Source: Micromonospora gifhornensis (GTDB lineage: Bacteria; Actinomycetota; Actinomycetes; Mycobacteriales; Micromonosporaceae). From it: DNA of 64,000 nucleotides. This document shows, piece by piece, positions 7,504-17,289 of this stretch (the stretch's first letter is position 1; each line of letters begins with the position of its first letter). Position numbers and translations under genes: made by a program. Where the stretch lies: NCBI RefSeq assembly GCF_016863515.1, contig NZ_BOPA01000006.1, positions 1 through 64,000 of the forward strand. The letters run 5' to 3'. The notes beneath the pieces are model-generated. The model was not told where the DNA came from, ran no database searches, and saw nothing but the letters and a program-made list of their open reading frames with translations.

Positions 7504-9603
7504 TCAGCCGGCGTTGGTGAGCTGGAACGACTTCACCATCTCCTCGTAGATCGGCTTGCTCTCCTCGAAGCGGGAGTCGTTGGCGGTGAGGTAGAAGGAG
7601 TACATCCGGCCGTCGTGGGCCACCCCGTGCCAGACACCGTGCCGCATGGCCTCGCCCTGACCGCAGGTGTACTCGAACTCTGCCGACGGCTTGCCGGCCA
7701 GTTCCTTCTGCGCCATCGAGATCTGGTTGTACGGCTTGGCGCAGGATGTCGACTTGCTCTTCAGACCGTTCGCGGCGACCTCCGCCCAGCGGGCCGAGTC
7801 GCCACGCCACGGCTCGTTCAGGATGCGCACCCGACGGCCGCTGTCCTCCGGGTCGGTGTAGTCGACGTAGACGGCACCGGAGGGAGCGGCCTTCTTCCAG
7901 CCCTTGGGCACCAGCACCTGCACCCCGCGCCCCGAGTGCTCCTGCATCTCGATGCTGGGACCGGCGTCGGCGGAGGAGGAGGGGTCGGCGACCGGGGTGG
8001 TCGGTGACGAGTCGTCGCCGCCGGAGAGCGCCACGATGCCGATCAGCAGGATCAGCACCAGGCCACCGGCCGCGGCGAGCTGCATCTTGCGTGGCCAGCC
8101 CTTGACGGTGCCGACCAGTTGGCTGCCGGCCGCCTTCGCCTTGTCCAGCGGGCTGCCACCGGTGGGCGTCGGGCGGGCACCGTACGGCTGGCTGGGCGCT
8201 GCCGGCCACTGACCGCCGTAGTCACCGCCGATGTGCTGGGTGGCCTCCGGCTGCCCGCCGCCGTAGCCGAACGCCGCCGGCCCGACCCGCTGCGTGGCGT
8301 CCGCCCCACCGATCCGCTGGGTGGCGTCGGCTCCGCCGATCCGCTGGGTGGCATCGGCTCCGCCGAAGCGTTGCGTCGCGTCCGCCCCGCCGAAGTGTTG
8401 GGTCGCGTCCGCAGCGGTGCCGTAGGTGCGGCCGACAGGTGGCGGCGACATCGCGCCGTGCTGACCCGGTCGGGCCAGGCCGTCGGCGCTCGTCTCCTCC
8501 ATCGCGGCGGCGCTGACCGGGGCGGCCTGGCCGGGGCGCTCACCGCGGCGCAGCGCGGCCAGCCGGTCGGTGAGCGACTCGCCGGGGGCGAGCATCGCCG
8601 AGCCGCCGATCTGGCCGGACGGCTTGGCCTTGGCCGGGGCGGGTGGCGCGCTGATCGGCGCGGGCTGCGGCACCTGCATCACCGAGTACGGGTCGGTCAT
8701 CGAGTTGACCGCGGCGGCGTTGCTGCTCAGCGGGCCGGCGAGCAGTTCGCGCAGCATGGCACGGGCGGTGTGCACGTCGAGTCGGCGAGCCGGGTCCTTC
8801 TCCAGCAGGCCCATCAGCACCCGGGTCAGCGGGCCGCTGCGCTGCGGTGGGGCCGGCGGGTCCTCGACCACCGCGTGCATGGTCTCGATCGGGTCGCCCC
8901 GGTCGAACGGGGGTCGACCCTCCACCGCCGTGTAGAGCGTCACGCCGAGGGAGAACAGGTCGCTGGGCGGCCCGAACTCCTGCCCCATGGCCCGCTCGGG
9001 TGAGATGAAGTGCGGTGAGCCGAGCACCATGCCCGGCGTGGTGAGCTGCACGTCGGTGGGCATCCGGGCCACCCCGAAGTCGGTGAGCACGCAGCGCCCG
9101 TCGGAGCAGATCAGCACGTTTGCCGGCTTGACGTCGCGGTGCAGCACACCGATCGCGTGGGCCACCTCCAGGGCGCCGAGCAGCGCGATGCCGATCTTGG
9201 CGACCACCCGCTGGGCGATCGGCCCGTCCTCGATCACCATGTCGGCGAGGCTGCGGGCGTCCAGCAGCTCCATCACGATCCACGGCCGCCCGGCCTCGGT
9301 GACCACGTCGTACACCTGCACCACGGCCGGGTGGGCGATGGCGGCGGCGGCGCGGGCCTCGCGCAGAGTGCGTTCGTACATCGCGTCGCGGTCGCTCGGG
9401 GCCAGCCCCGGCGGGAGGATGACCTCCTTGACCGCCACGTCGCGGCGCAGCAGCGTGTCTGTGGCTCGCCAGACCGTGCCCATGCCGCCGTTGCCCACCG
9501 CCGAGCGCAACGAGTAGCGGTCACCGATGACGGTGCCGGGTGTTGCGCGTCCATTGGTGGGAGTGCTGACTGGTCCGCCGCTCCACGTCGGGATCTGAGT
9601 CAC
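7504..9603 (-). CDS. Receptor-type serine/threonine protein kinase with ATQ repeats
   Basis: About 699 residues. The N-terminal kinase domain has the glycine loop GNGGMG, the ATP Lys in VAVKE, catalytic HRDVKPAN near residue 152 and DFGVAR. A linker follows with nine-residue repeats of the form GGADATQRI, about seven ATQ motifs between residues 395 and 457. One membrane helix lies near 510-530. The extracellular domain (about 540-699) has two Cys and no PASTA repeats. The repeat Thr residues could be phosphoacceptors for FHA proteins, which is inference. GTG at 9603 is preferred over TTG at 9642, whose purine-rich tract abuts the codon. It is divergent from the mutase at 9812. A second kinase at 39477 has the same architecture. 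Confidence 0.93.
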   Translation of the reverse strand: MTQIPTWSGGPVSTPTNGRATPGTVIGDRYSLRSAVGNGGMGTVWRATDTLLRRDVAVKEVILPPGLAPSDRDAMYERTLREARAAAAIAHPAVVQVYDVVTEAGRPWIVMELLDARSLADMVIEDGPIAQRVVAKIGIALLGALEVAHAIGVLHRDVKPANVLICSDGRCVLTDFGVARMPTDVQLTTPGMVLGSPHFISPERAMGQEFGPPSDLFSLGVTLYTAVEGRPPFDRGDPIETMHAVVEDPPAPPQRSGPLTRVLMGLLEKDPARRLDVHTARAMLRELLAGPLSSNAAAVNSMTDPYSVMQVPQPAPISAPPAPAKAKPSGQIGGSAMLAPGESLTDRLAALRRGERPGQAAPVSAAAMEETSADGLARPGQHGAMSPPPVGRTYGTAADATQHFGGADATQRFGGADATQRIGGADATQRIGGADATQRVGPAAFGYGGGQPEATQHIGGDYGGQWPAAPSQPYGARPTPTGGSPLDKAKAAGSQLVGTVKGWPRKMQLAAAGGLVLILLIGIVALSGGDDSSPTTPVADPSSSADAGPSIEMQEHSGRGVQVLVPKGWKKAAPSGAVYVDYTDPEDSGRRVRILNEPWRGDSARWAEVAANGLKSKSTSCAKPYNQISMAQKELAGKPSAEFEYTCGQGEAMRHGVWHGVAHDGRMYSFYLTANDSRFEESKPIYEEMVKSFQLTNAG

Positions 9604-9811
9604 AGAAAAGCCACCGGGGAAGTCGAGGGGGCTGGGACACAACCCCCCTATCTTGCTGGTTCAGACGCCCGATGCGAAAGCCGGCGCGACGGACGTTTCC
9701 CCAACCGAACGGTACGTGTGCGACCCCTCACCTCTCGTCGTGGCGTCCGTCAAGGTCACTCGCGCGCCACCCCGAACCGGCTGAGCTGTTGCTTCGTCCT
9801 ACCATCCGGTG

Positions 9812-11395
<1,584 letters not shown>

Positions 11396-11860
11396 CCGAC
11401 CGTCGCGCTGCGTGTCGGTGCGCCCGTCCTGGGTACTGCGGTTCGAGTGCGCCCGTGGGCGTGCTCCGGCTGATCTCTGACGCACACGGTGTCCGGCCGG
11501 AGGGCGACCGTGCGTGTGAACGTGCCACGGTGCGCTCGTCGCCGGGTGTGGTCGGGTAATTGTCGTAGGGTCAGTTGATCGAGCGACTAATGCGACAATT
11601 CGGAAACAGTGCCGAAGGTCCGCCGAAGGATTTTCGGTCCGCTTACCCGATTACGCGTTGTAGGAGGTGAGGGGCGGATGACGACGTTCAACGGCGATCT
11701 ACCTGCTGTCTCGCTCCGCTCCGGTGGCTCTCAGCAGGGCATACGTGACGCTGTGCGGTCCGACCATCACCGGAACGAGGTTGCGCAGAGTTACCACCAG
11801 GGGTCTACCCTGTCTGCTGTCCCCGATGATCCATCCATTTCTAGTGATCGAGATTTCGAC
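11396..11860. other. 465-bp intergenic region with a strong but probably unused Shine-Dalgarno/ATG
   Basis: No gene is supported. GGAGGTGAGG at about 11663-11672 precedes an ATG at 11678 that is in frame with the amidohydrolase. The 61 codons between 11678 and 11861 have many A/T third positions, unlike neighbouring genes. I read this part as leader or promoter DNA, or a decayed N-terminal extension. Confidence 0.5.
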
Positions 11861-13123
11861 GTGACGACTGCGTTGACGATGCCCACCGGCGAACAGTTGG
11901 TGGCGTCCTGGTCCGAAGCGCCGCCGCCGGGCGGCCAACCCCTGCCGGCCGAGTTGGACCACCTGCTCGCCCTGCGGGTACCGGGCCTGATCGCCACTCG
12001 CCGTCACATCCACTCGCATCCCGAACTGTCCGGTCAGGAGTTCGAGACGGCGGCCCTGATCGCCCGGGAACTCTCCCTGGCCGGACTCAACCCACGCATG
12101 CTGCCCAAGGGCAACGGGGTCATCTGCGACATCAACGGCCGCCCGGACGGCCCGGTGATCGCGTTGCGCGCCGACATCGACGCGCTGCCGCTGGCCGACG
12201 CCAAGGACGTCCCGTACCGCTCCACGGTCGACGGGGTCTGCCACGCCTGCGGTCACGACGTGCACACCACTGTCATGCTCGGCGTCGGCATGATGCTGGC
12301 CCAGCTCGCCGACCTGGGCGAGTTGCCGGGCCGGGTGCGGCTGATCTTCCAGCCCGCCGAGGAGATCCTGCCCTGCGGTTCGCTGGAGGTGATCGAGGCC
12401 GGGGGCCTCGAAGACGTGGTGCAGATCTTCGCGCTGCACTGCGACCCGAGCCTGCCGGTCGGCCGGATCGGGCTGCGGGTCGGCCCGATCACCGCTGCCG
12501 CCGACAACGTCACCGTACGACTCACCGGGCCGGGTGGCCACACCGCCCGTCCGCACCTGACCGTCGACCTGGTAGACGCTCTCGGTCGGCTCGTCACCGA
12601 GGTTCCCGCCCTGGTCAGCCGCCGCGTGCCGGCGAACAGCGGGCTGCTGCTGGTCTTCGGTCACGCCTCCGCCGGCACCCAGTACAACGTCATCCCGTCC
12701 GAGGCGTCCGCCTCCGGCACGCTGCGGGTGATGGACCGCGACACCTGGCACAGCGCCCCGGACATCGTCACCCAGGTGGTCCGCGACGTCCTCGCCCCGA
12801 CCGGTGCCACTGTCGACATCGAGTACCTGCGTGGCCGTCCGCCGGTCAGCAACGACAGCCAGGCCATCAGCGTGCTGACCGCGGCCACCATCGCCGCGCT
12901 CGGCCCGCAGGGCGTCGCGGAGACCCCGCAGAGCATGGGCGGTGAGGACTTCTCCTGGTACCTGGAGTACGTCCCAGGTGCGCTGGCCCGGCTCGGCGTC
13001 GGCCGCGCCGGGCCCAACGTGGACCTGCACCGGCCGTCGTTCGACGTGGACGAGCGCGCCATCCCGGCCGGCGTACGGCTCATGGTGCAGACCGCGCTCC
13101 AGGCACTGGCGGCGCAGCGCTGA
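11861..13123 (+). CDS. M20 family amidohydrolase (aminoacylase/hippurate hydrolase type)
   Basis: About 420 residues. Metal-binding motifs are RADIDALPL, HACGHD (residues about 127-132), QPAEE and MGGEDF near 359, as in the M20D group that hydrolyses N-acyl or amide-linked amino acids. The dimerisation domain lies in the middle (GPGGHTARPH). GTG 11861 gives a normal family length. ATG 11678 has a better ribosome site but adds 61 residues of poor codon use. The 3' end overlaps the convergent DUF4349 gene by 44 bp. The substrate is unknown. Confidence 0.9.
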   Translation: MTTALTMPTGEQLVASWSEAPPPGGQPLPAELDHLLALRVPGLIATRRHIHSHPELSGQEFETAALIARELSLAGLNPRMLPKGNGVICDINGRPDGPVIALRADIDALPLADAKDVPYRSTVDGVCHACGHDVHTTVMLGVGMMLAQLADLGELPGRVRLIFQPAEEILPCGSLEVIEAGGLEDVVQIFALHCDPSLPVGRIGLRVGPITAAADNVTVRLTGPGGHTARPHLTVDLVDALGRLVTEVPALVSRRVPANSGLLLVFGHASAGTQYNVIPSEASASGTLRVMDRDTWHSAPDIVTQVVRDVLAPTGATVDIEYLRGRPPVSNDSQAISVLTAATIAALGPQGVAETPQSMGGEDFSWYLEYVPGALARLGVGRAGPNVDLHRPSFDVDERAIPAGVRLMVQTALQALAAQR

Positions 13124-14060
13124 CCTCGCCCGGCACGGCCAGCCCGGGCGGTGGCGGCGCGCCGACCGGCGCGACCAGCGCCGGCCCGGTCGGCCGGTTG
13201 CGCCGGCGTCGCCGATGCCACCACCAGAGCAACCCCAGCGGTACGCCGAACACCAGCAGCCACGGCAGGACCGCGCCGAGCACGGTGACCAGTACGGTCA
13301 TCGAGGCCAGGAAGACCTTCCAGCCGCCGCTGAGCCCGACCAGGAAGCCGAGCTGATCCTCGTCCTCGGTGGTGCTCGCGTTCGGGCCGACAAGCGTGAC
13401 GGTGATCGTGGACAGTGCGGTCAGGTCGGCCAGCCGCCGCTTCTTCGCCTCCAATGAGGCGAGGTCGGCCTCCCGGCGGCCCAGTTCGTTCTCCAGGCTG
13501 ATCAGGTCGCTTATCGAGTCGGCCTGGGCCAGCAACCGCCGGGCGCTGTCCACCCGGGCCCGCTGGGTGGCGATCCGCGCGTCCAGGTCGATGGTCTCCT
13601 CGGTGACGTCCTGGGTGTCGATCTGCCGACGCTGCTGGCTGCCCAGCCGGGCGAGTTCCTCCACCACCGGGTAGAACCGGTCGGCCGGTACCCGCAACTG
13701 CAACTCCGCGACCGCGTCCGCCGCGGCGCTGCGCCGCTGGTCGCCGCCGACGAAGCCACCGGCCCGGGTCGCCGCCGCGACGGCCTCGCGGGCCTTCGCC
13801 TCCACATCGTCCACCTTGATCTCCAGGGATCCGGTGTAGATGATCGCGCGTTGGTCGACCCGGGTGTCCGTCGCCGTGCCGGCCCCGCCCTGCGCCGGCT
13901 CACCGGCCCCCCGGTCCGCCATCGGCGGTGCGGCGGCACCCGCGTCCGAGCTGGTCGCCTCGTCACTGCCGCTGCTACTGCCACAACCCGCGAGCATCAA
14001 CAACGCGAGCAGCGCACCCGCCGCCGCTGTCCGGTGCCGACGGACTCTTCGTAGTCTCAT
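13080..14060 (-). CDS. DUF4349 lipoprotein with coiled coil
   Basis: 326 residues. A Lys/Arg-rich start and lipobox LAGC mark a lipoprotein signal peptide. A DUF4349 domain follows (about residues 80-270), beginning near IIYTGSLEIKV. It contains a coiled coil (ENELGRREADLASLEAKKRR) and ends in a transmembrane helix and a basic, Pro-rich tail that should face the cytoplasm. ATG 14060 has GAGGGGAAC upstream and gives a normal signal peptide. The function of the family is not established. Its last 44 bp overlap the convergent amidohydrolase gene. Confidence 0.9.
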   Translation of the reverse strand: MRLRRVRRHRTAAAGALLALLMLAGCGSSSGSDEATSSDAGAAAPPMADRGAGEPAQGGAGTATDTRVDQRAIIYTGSLEIKVDDVEAKAREAVAAATRAGGFVGGDQRRSAAADAVAELQLRVPADRFYPVVEELARLGSQQRRQIDTQDVTEETIDLDARIATQRARVDSARRLLAQADSISDLISLENELGRREADLASLEAKKRRLADLTALSTITVTLVGPNASTTEDEDQLGFLVGLSGGWKVFLASMTVLVTVLGAVLPWLLVFGVPLGLLWWWHRRRRRNRPTGPALVAPVGAPPPPGLAVPGEVSAAPPVPGARSAP

Positions 14061-14179
14061 CCCCGTTCCCCTCTTCCCGACCCCCGGCTGCGGGGTGATA
14101 ACTCGGACGCCCCGCGCCACCTGACAGGTTCCGGCAGACTGCGCTGAAGAAGTCACGATTCGATATGGGAGGCATCACG

Positions 14180-14812
14180 ATGCGGCTCACCAAGTACGCC
14201 CACTCGTGCGTACGGATCGAGCACGACGGTGGGGTGCTGGTCGTCGATCCGGGCATGTTGAGCGAAGCGGCGGTGGCGTTGGACGGCGCCGACGCGGTGC
14301 TGATCACCCATGAGCATCCCGACCACGTCGATGCCGAGGCGATCAACCGACAGCTGGAGCGACGGCCGTTCGTCATCCACGGCCCGGCGTCAGTGTCCAC
14401 GGTGCTGGGCGACGCGGCCGAGGCGCTGCATCCGGTGAACCCCGGCGACTCGTTCACCGCCGCCGGGGTGCCGGTACGCGCCTACGGCGGTCGGCATGCG
14501 GTGATCCACCCCGACATCCCGGTGGTGGACAACATCGGCTACCTGTTCAACGACGTCGTCTACCACCCCGGCGACGCGCTCTTCGTGCCGCAGGACGTAC
14601 CGGTCGACACCCTCTTCGCGCCGATCCACGCGCCCTGGTCGAAGTTCTCGGAGGTGGTCGACTTCATCCGGGCGGTCGCGCCGCGTCGGGCCTTCGCCCT
14701 GCACGACGGGCTGCTCAACACGAACGGCCTCACGGTGCTCGACCGGCAGTACACGGCGCTGTCGGGCAGCGAGTACCAGCGGCTGGAGCCGGGCAGCCGG
14801 ATCGACGGCTGA
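14180..14812 (+). CDS. MBL-fold metal-dependent hydrolase
   Basis: 210 residues of a small metallo-beta-lactamase-fold protein (UlaG/YtnP-like). The metal motif THEHPDHVD is at about residues 43-51. Later ligands lie in GGRHAVIH, VYHPGDAL and ALHDGLL. ATG 14180 has GGGAGG at good spacing, whereas the ATG at 14165 does not. The substrate is unknown. It is followed after 4 bp by a coiled-coil protein and the two are probably cotranscribed. Confidence 0.88.
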   Translation: MRLTKYAHSCVRIEHDGGVLVVDPGMLSEAAVALDGADAVLITHEHPDHVDAEAINRQLERRPFVIHGPASVSTVLGDAAEALHPVNPGDSFTAAGVPVRAYGGRHAVIHPDIPVVDNIGYLFNDVVYHPGDALFVPQDVPVDTLFAPIHAPWSKFSEVVDFIRAVAPRRAFALHDGLLNTNGLTVLDRQYTALSGSEYQRLEPGSRIDG

Positions 14813-14816
14813 GCCG

Positions 14817-15752
14817 ATGCCCGAACCGGCGCCTGATCTCGTCGAGGAGCTCTACCGCACGCCGCCGGACCGGTTCGTCGCGGCCCGGGACGCCGCCGTG
14901 GCGCAGGCGCGCCAGGCCGGAGATCCGCGTACCGCCCGGGAGATCGCCCGGTTGCGTCGGCCGACCGTCGCCGCCTGGCTGGTCAACCTGCTCGCGTTGG
15001 ACCGCCCTGAGCTGGTGGCAGACCTGGTGCAACTGGCCGACGCGCTGCGGACCGCGCAGCGTGAACTGCGTGGCCCACGGCTGCGCGAGCTGTCCGCGCA
15101 ACGGCGCGCCGTGGTGGGTGCGCTCGTCGCCGAGGTGCGCCGGCTGGCGGCCGACGTGGAGGGGGCGCCATCGAGCGGGAAGCTGCCGCTGGCCGAGGTC
15201 GAGGCGACCCTGAACGCCGCTCTGTCCGACGTGCAGGTCGCCGAGCAGGTCCGCTCCGGACGCCTGCTGCGCTCCACCCACTACGCCGGGTTCGGCGAGG
15301 TGCCCCGGCCGCAACTGCGCCTGGTGACCGGGGGAGAGGAGCCGCCGTCGGCCGCACCGGCCCGGCAACAACCGGCCCAGCGTGGTGCGTTGCGCGCCGA
15401 GCAGGCCCAGCGGGCGGCCCGCGCCGAACGTGAGCGCCGCCGTCGCGCGTTGGACAAGGAGCTGACCCGGGCCCGTACCGATCAGGAACGGGCCGAGGAC
15501 GAGCTGGCGGGCGCGGCGGCGGCCGAGCGCGACGGTGCCGCCGCCCTGGACCGGCTCGAAGCGGAACTTGCCGAGTTGGAGCGCCGCCGGGCCGTGGCCG
15601 AGCAGGAGCTCAGCCGAGCCCGGTTGGCCCGTCGGGCGGCCGAACGGGCTGCCGGTGCGGCCCGGCGGCGCACCGGCGAGGTCGAAGCCGCGGTCGAGGC
15701 GCTGGAAGCCGAGGAGGAGGATGCGGGCTCTGGCGGCGGCGCGGCAGACTGA
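14817..15752 (+). CDS. Hypothetical coiled-coil protein
   Basis: 311 residues, not recognised as an enzyme. The N-terminal half is helical, with LRRPTVAAWLVNLLA and LAEVEATLNAALSD. The C-terminal half (about 190-300) is a long charged coiled coil rich in Arg, Glu and Ala. There is no signal peptide or membrane segment. It follows the MBL-fold gene by 4 bp. Proteins of this type are common in actinobacteria without a known role. Confidence 0.82.
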   Translation: MPEPAPDLVEELYRTPPDRFVAARDAAVAQARQAGDPRTAREIARLRRPTVAAWLVNLLALDRPELVADLVQLADALRTAQRELRGPRLRELSAQRRAVVGALVAEVRRLAADVEGAPSSGKLPLAEVEATLNAALSDVQVAEQVRSGRLLRSTHYAGFGEVPRPQLRLVTGGEEPPSAAPARQQPAQRGALRAEQAQRAARAERERRRRALDKELTRARTDQERAEDELAGAAAAERDGAAALDRLEAELAELERRRAVAEQELSRARLARRAAERAAGAARRRTGEVEAAVEALEAEEEDAGSGGGAAD

Positions 15753-15786
15753 CTCCTCATGGACGGACCTTCGGCCAGCTTTCACC

Positions 15787-15831
15787 CGGACGGACGTATC
15801 CGCACGGACGGACGTATCCGCACGGACGGAC
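15787..15831. repeat. 18-bp tandem repeat between genes
   Basis: Two full copies and a partial third of CGGACGGACGTATCCGCA lie between two plus-strand genes. The block is flanked by two copies of ACGGACCTTCGGCC. No coding function is seen. Confidence 0.85.
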
Positions 15832-15874
15832 CTTCGGCCGGGTGCCGGCCGCATGCGCCTTCCGGCGGTCGGGG

Positions 15875-16612
15875 ATGACTCCGGAACAGGTGGCCGCGGC
15901 CAGCAAGCCGGCGGTGCTCGCGCTCGGTGACGCGTACAGCCGTTGTCCCACCACACTGCGTCGGGCCCGGCTGCTCGGCATCTCGGGCTGGGCCTTCTAC
16001 ATCACCGGCCGGGCCGGTGCCCTGGGCGACGTGCGGGCCGAGACCGTGGCCGCCGCGCTCGGCTTCATCGCCCCCGACGCGGTGGCCGACGGCTGGGACG
16101 CCGCCGCCCGCACGGTGCGACCGCTGGAGGTGGCCGCCGCCAGCCTGGTCGAGTGCTGCCGGTGGGGCGAGGAACGGCTGGCCGACCTGCCGCACCTGGA
16201 CCGCCTGGTCGACCTGGTGGAACGGGTCGTGGCGGCGGCCGACGCCAGCGCGATGCCGTTGTTCGCGGCGTGGCGGGCCATGCCGTTGCCCGCTACCTCT
16301 GCGGGCGCGCGACTGGCCGTCGGGCTGCGCCTGCTGCGGGAGCACTTCACCGGCGCCCATCTGGTGGCGGTACGCGCCAGCGGGATGTCACCGCTGGAGG
16401 CGGTGCTGGCCGGGCCGGAGGGGGAGAGCGGTGCGATCGCGTGCGGGTGGCCACCGCCGTACCCGCCGGTCGCGCCGCTGGTGCGGCGGCGGCTGTGGGC
16501 CGAAGCGGTGACCAACCGTCTCGTCGCACCCGCGTTCGTGGCGCTGGGTCCGGCCGGCGGCGCGGAACTTGTGGAGCTGCTCGCCGCGACCCGGGCGCAC
16601 ACCGAGGGCTGA
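15875..16612 (+). CDS. SCO6745 family protein
   Basis: 245 residues resembling the actinobacterial SCO6745 family: all-helical, with GISGWAFYITGRAGALG near the N-terminus and a LRLLREHFTGAHLVAVRASGM segment in the middle. The biochemical role of the family is not known to me. ATG 15875 has GGCGGTCGGGG upstream. A GTG at 15842 would add 11 residues. It is convergent with the cyclotransferase gene, and the 115 bp between them hold no clear hairpin. Confidence 0.82.
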   Translation: MTPEQVAAASKPAVLALGDAYSRCPTTLRRARLLGISGWAFYITGRAGALGDVRAETVAAALGFIAPDAVADGWDAAARTVRPLEVAAASLVECCRWGEERLADLPHLDRLVDLVERVVAAADASAMPLFAAWRAMPLPATSAGARLAVGLRLLREHFTGAHLVAVRASGMSPLEAVLAGPEGESGAIACGWPPPYPPVAPLVRRRLWAEAVTNRLVAPAFVALGPAGGAELVELLAATRAHTEG

Positions 16613-16727
16613 CCTCTTGGCTGGCCCAGGGGACGAAAGCGGGCCGACCAGGACAGATCGCCCGGGTTCCGGGGTCGACGCCCGCCGTGCGGACGGCCGG
16701 TAGCAGACTGAGGGCGTGGGAGACGCG

Positions 16728-17183
16728 CTACGCCGACGCGGTGCCGGTGGGGCGGGACCGCAGTTCAAGGACGTAGTCGTCCGGCGCGCCCGCCTTCTCG
16801 GCGGCGTTCGCGATCTCGGAGAGGTACCACGAGGTGGGCAACCCACCCTCGTAGCCGTCGAAGACGTAGACCCAGGCCGTCACGTCGCCGTCCAGCGTCG
16901 ACACTCGGACGGTCAGCTTCCGGTACGTGCCGGAGGTGACGCCCTCGATCTCGTCGAGCTGGGCGGCGTCGTACGGGTGGATGTCGTAGAGGGCCACGAA
17001 GACCCGGTCGCCGGGCGACTCGACCACGGTGCTGACCGCACCCTCCCAGCCGATGACGTCCTCACCGGCGAAGGTGAGCCGCCAGCCCTCCAGCCAGCCG
17101 ATGCCCACCATCGGCGAATGCGGGCAGTAGGCACGCATCCGAGCAGGGTCCAGGTTCGAGCCGTAGGCGGCGTAATGACGCAC
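16728..17183 (-). CDS. Gamma-glutamylcyclotransferase-like protein
   Basis: 151 residues of the GGCT-like fold, with the diagnostic YAAYGSNLDP at the N-terminus and the acidic EIEGVTSG segment that carries the probable catalytic Glu. The family releases 5-oxoproline from gamma-glutamyl amines. The real substrate is unknown. GTG 17183 places the YGSN motif near the N-terminus as in homologues, and TATCGT ends 8 nt upstream, so it is a candidate leaderless gene. It is divergent from lpdA. Confidence 0.87.
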   Translation of the reverse strand: MRHYAAYGSNLDPARMRAYCPHSPMVGIGWLEGWRLTFAGEDVIGWEGAVSTVVESPGDRVFVALYDIHPYDAAQLDEIEGVTSGTYRKLTVRVSTLDGDVTAWVYVFDGYEGGLPTSWYLSEIANAAEKAGAPDDYVLELRSRPTGTASA

Positions 17184-17289
17184 GGCGATGACGATAGCCC
17201 GACGGGCGCTCGGGGGAGAATACGACGGTGCGTGTCGCACGCGCCGGGGAGAAGAAAGTCACTGTGAGCATGGACGAGGGGCGGTCGTG

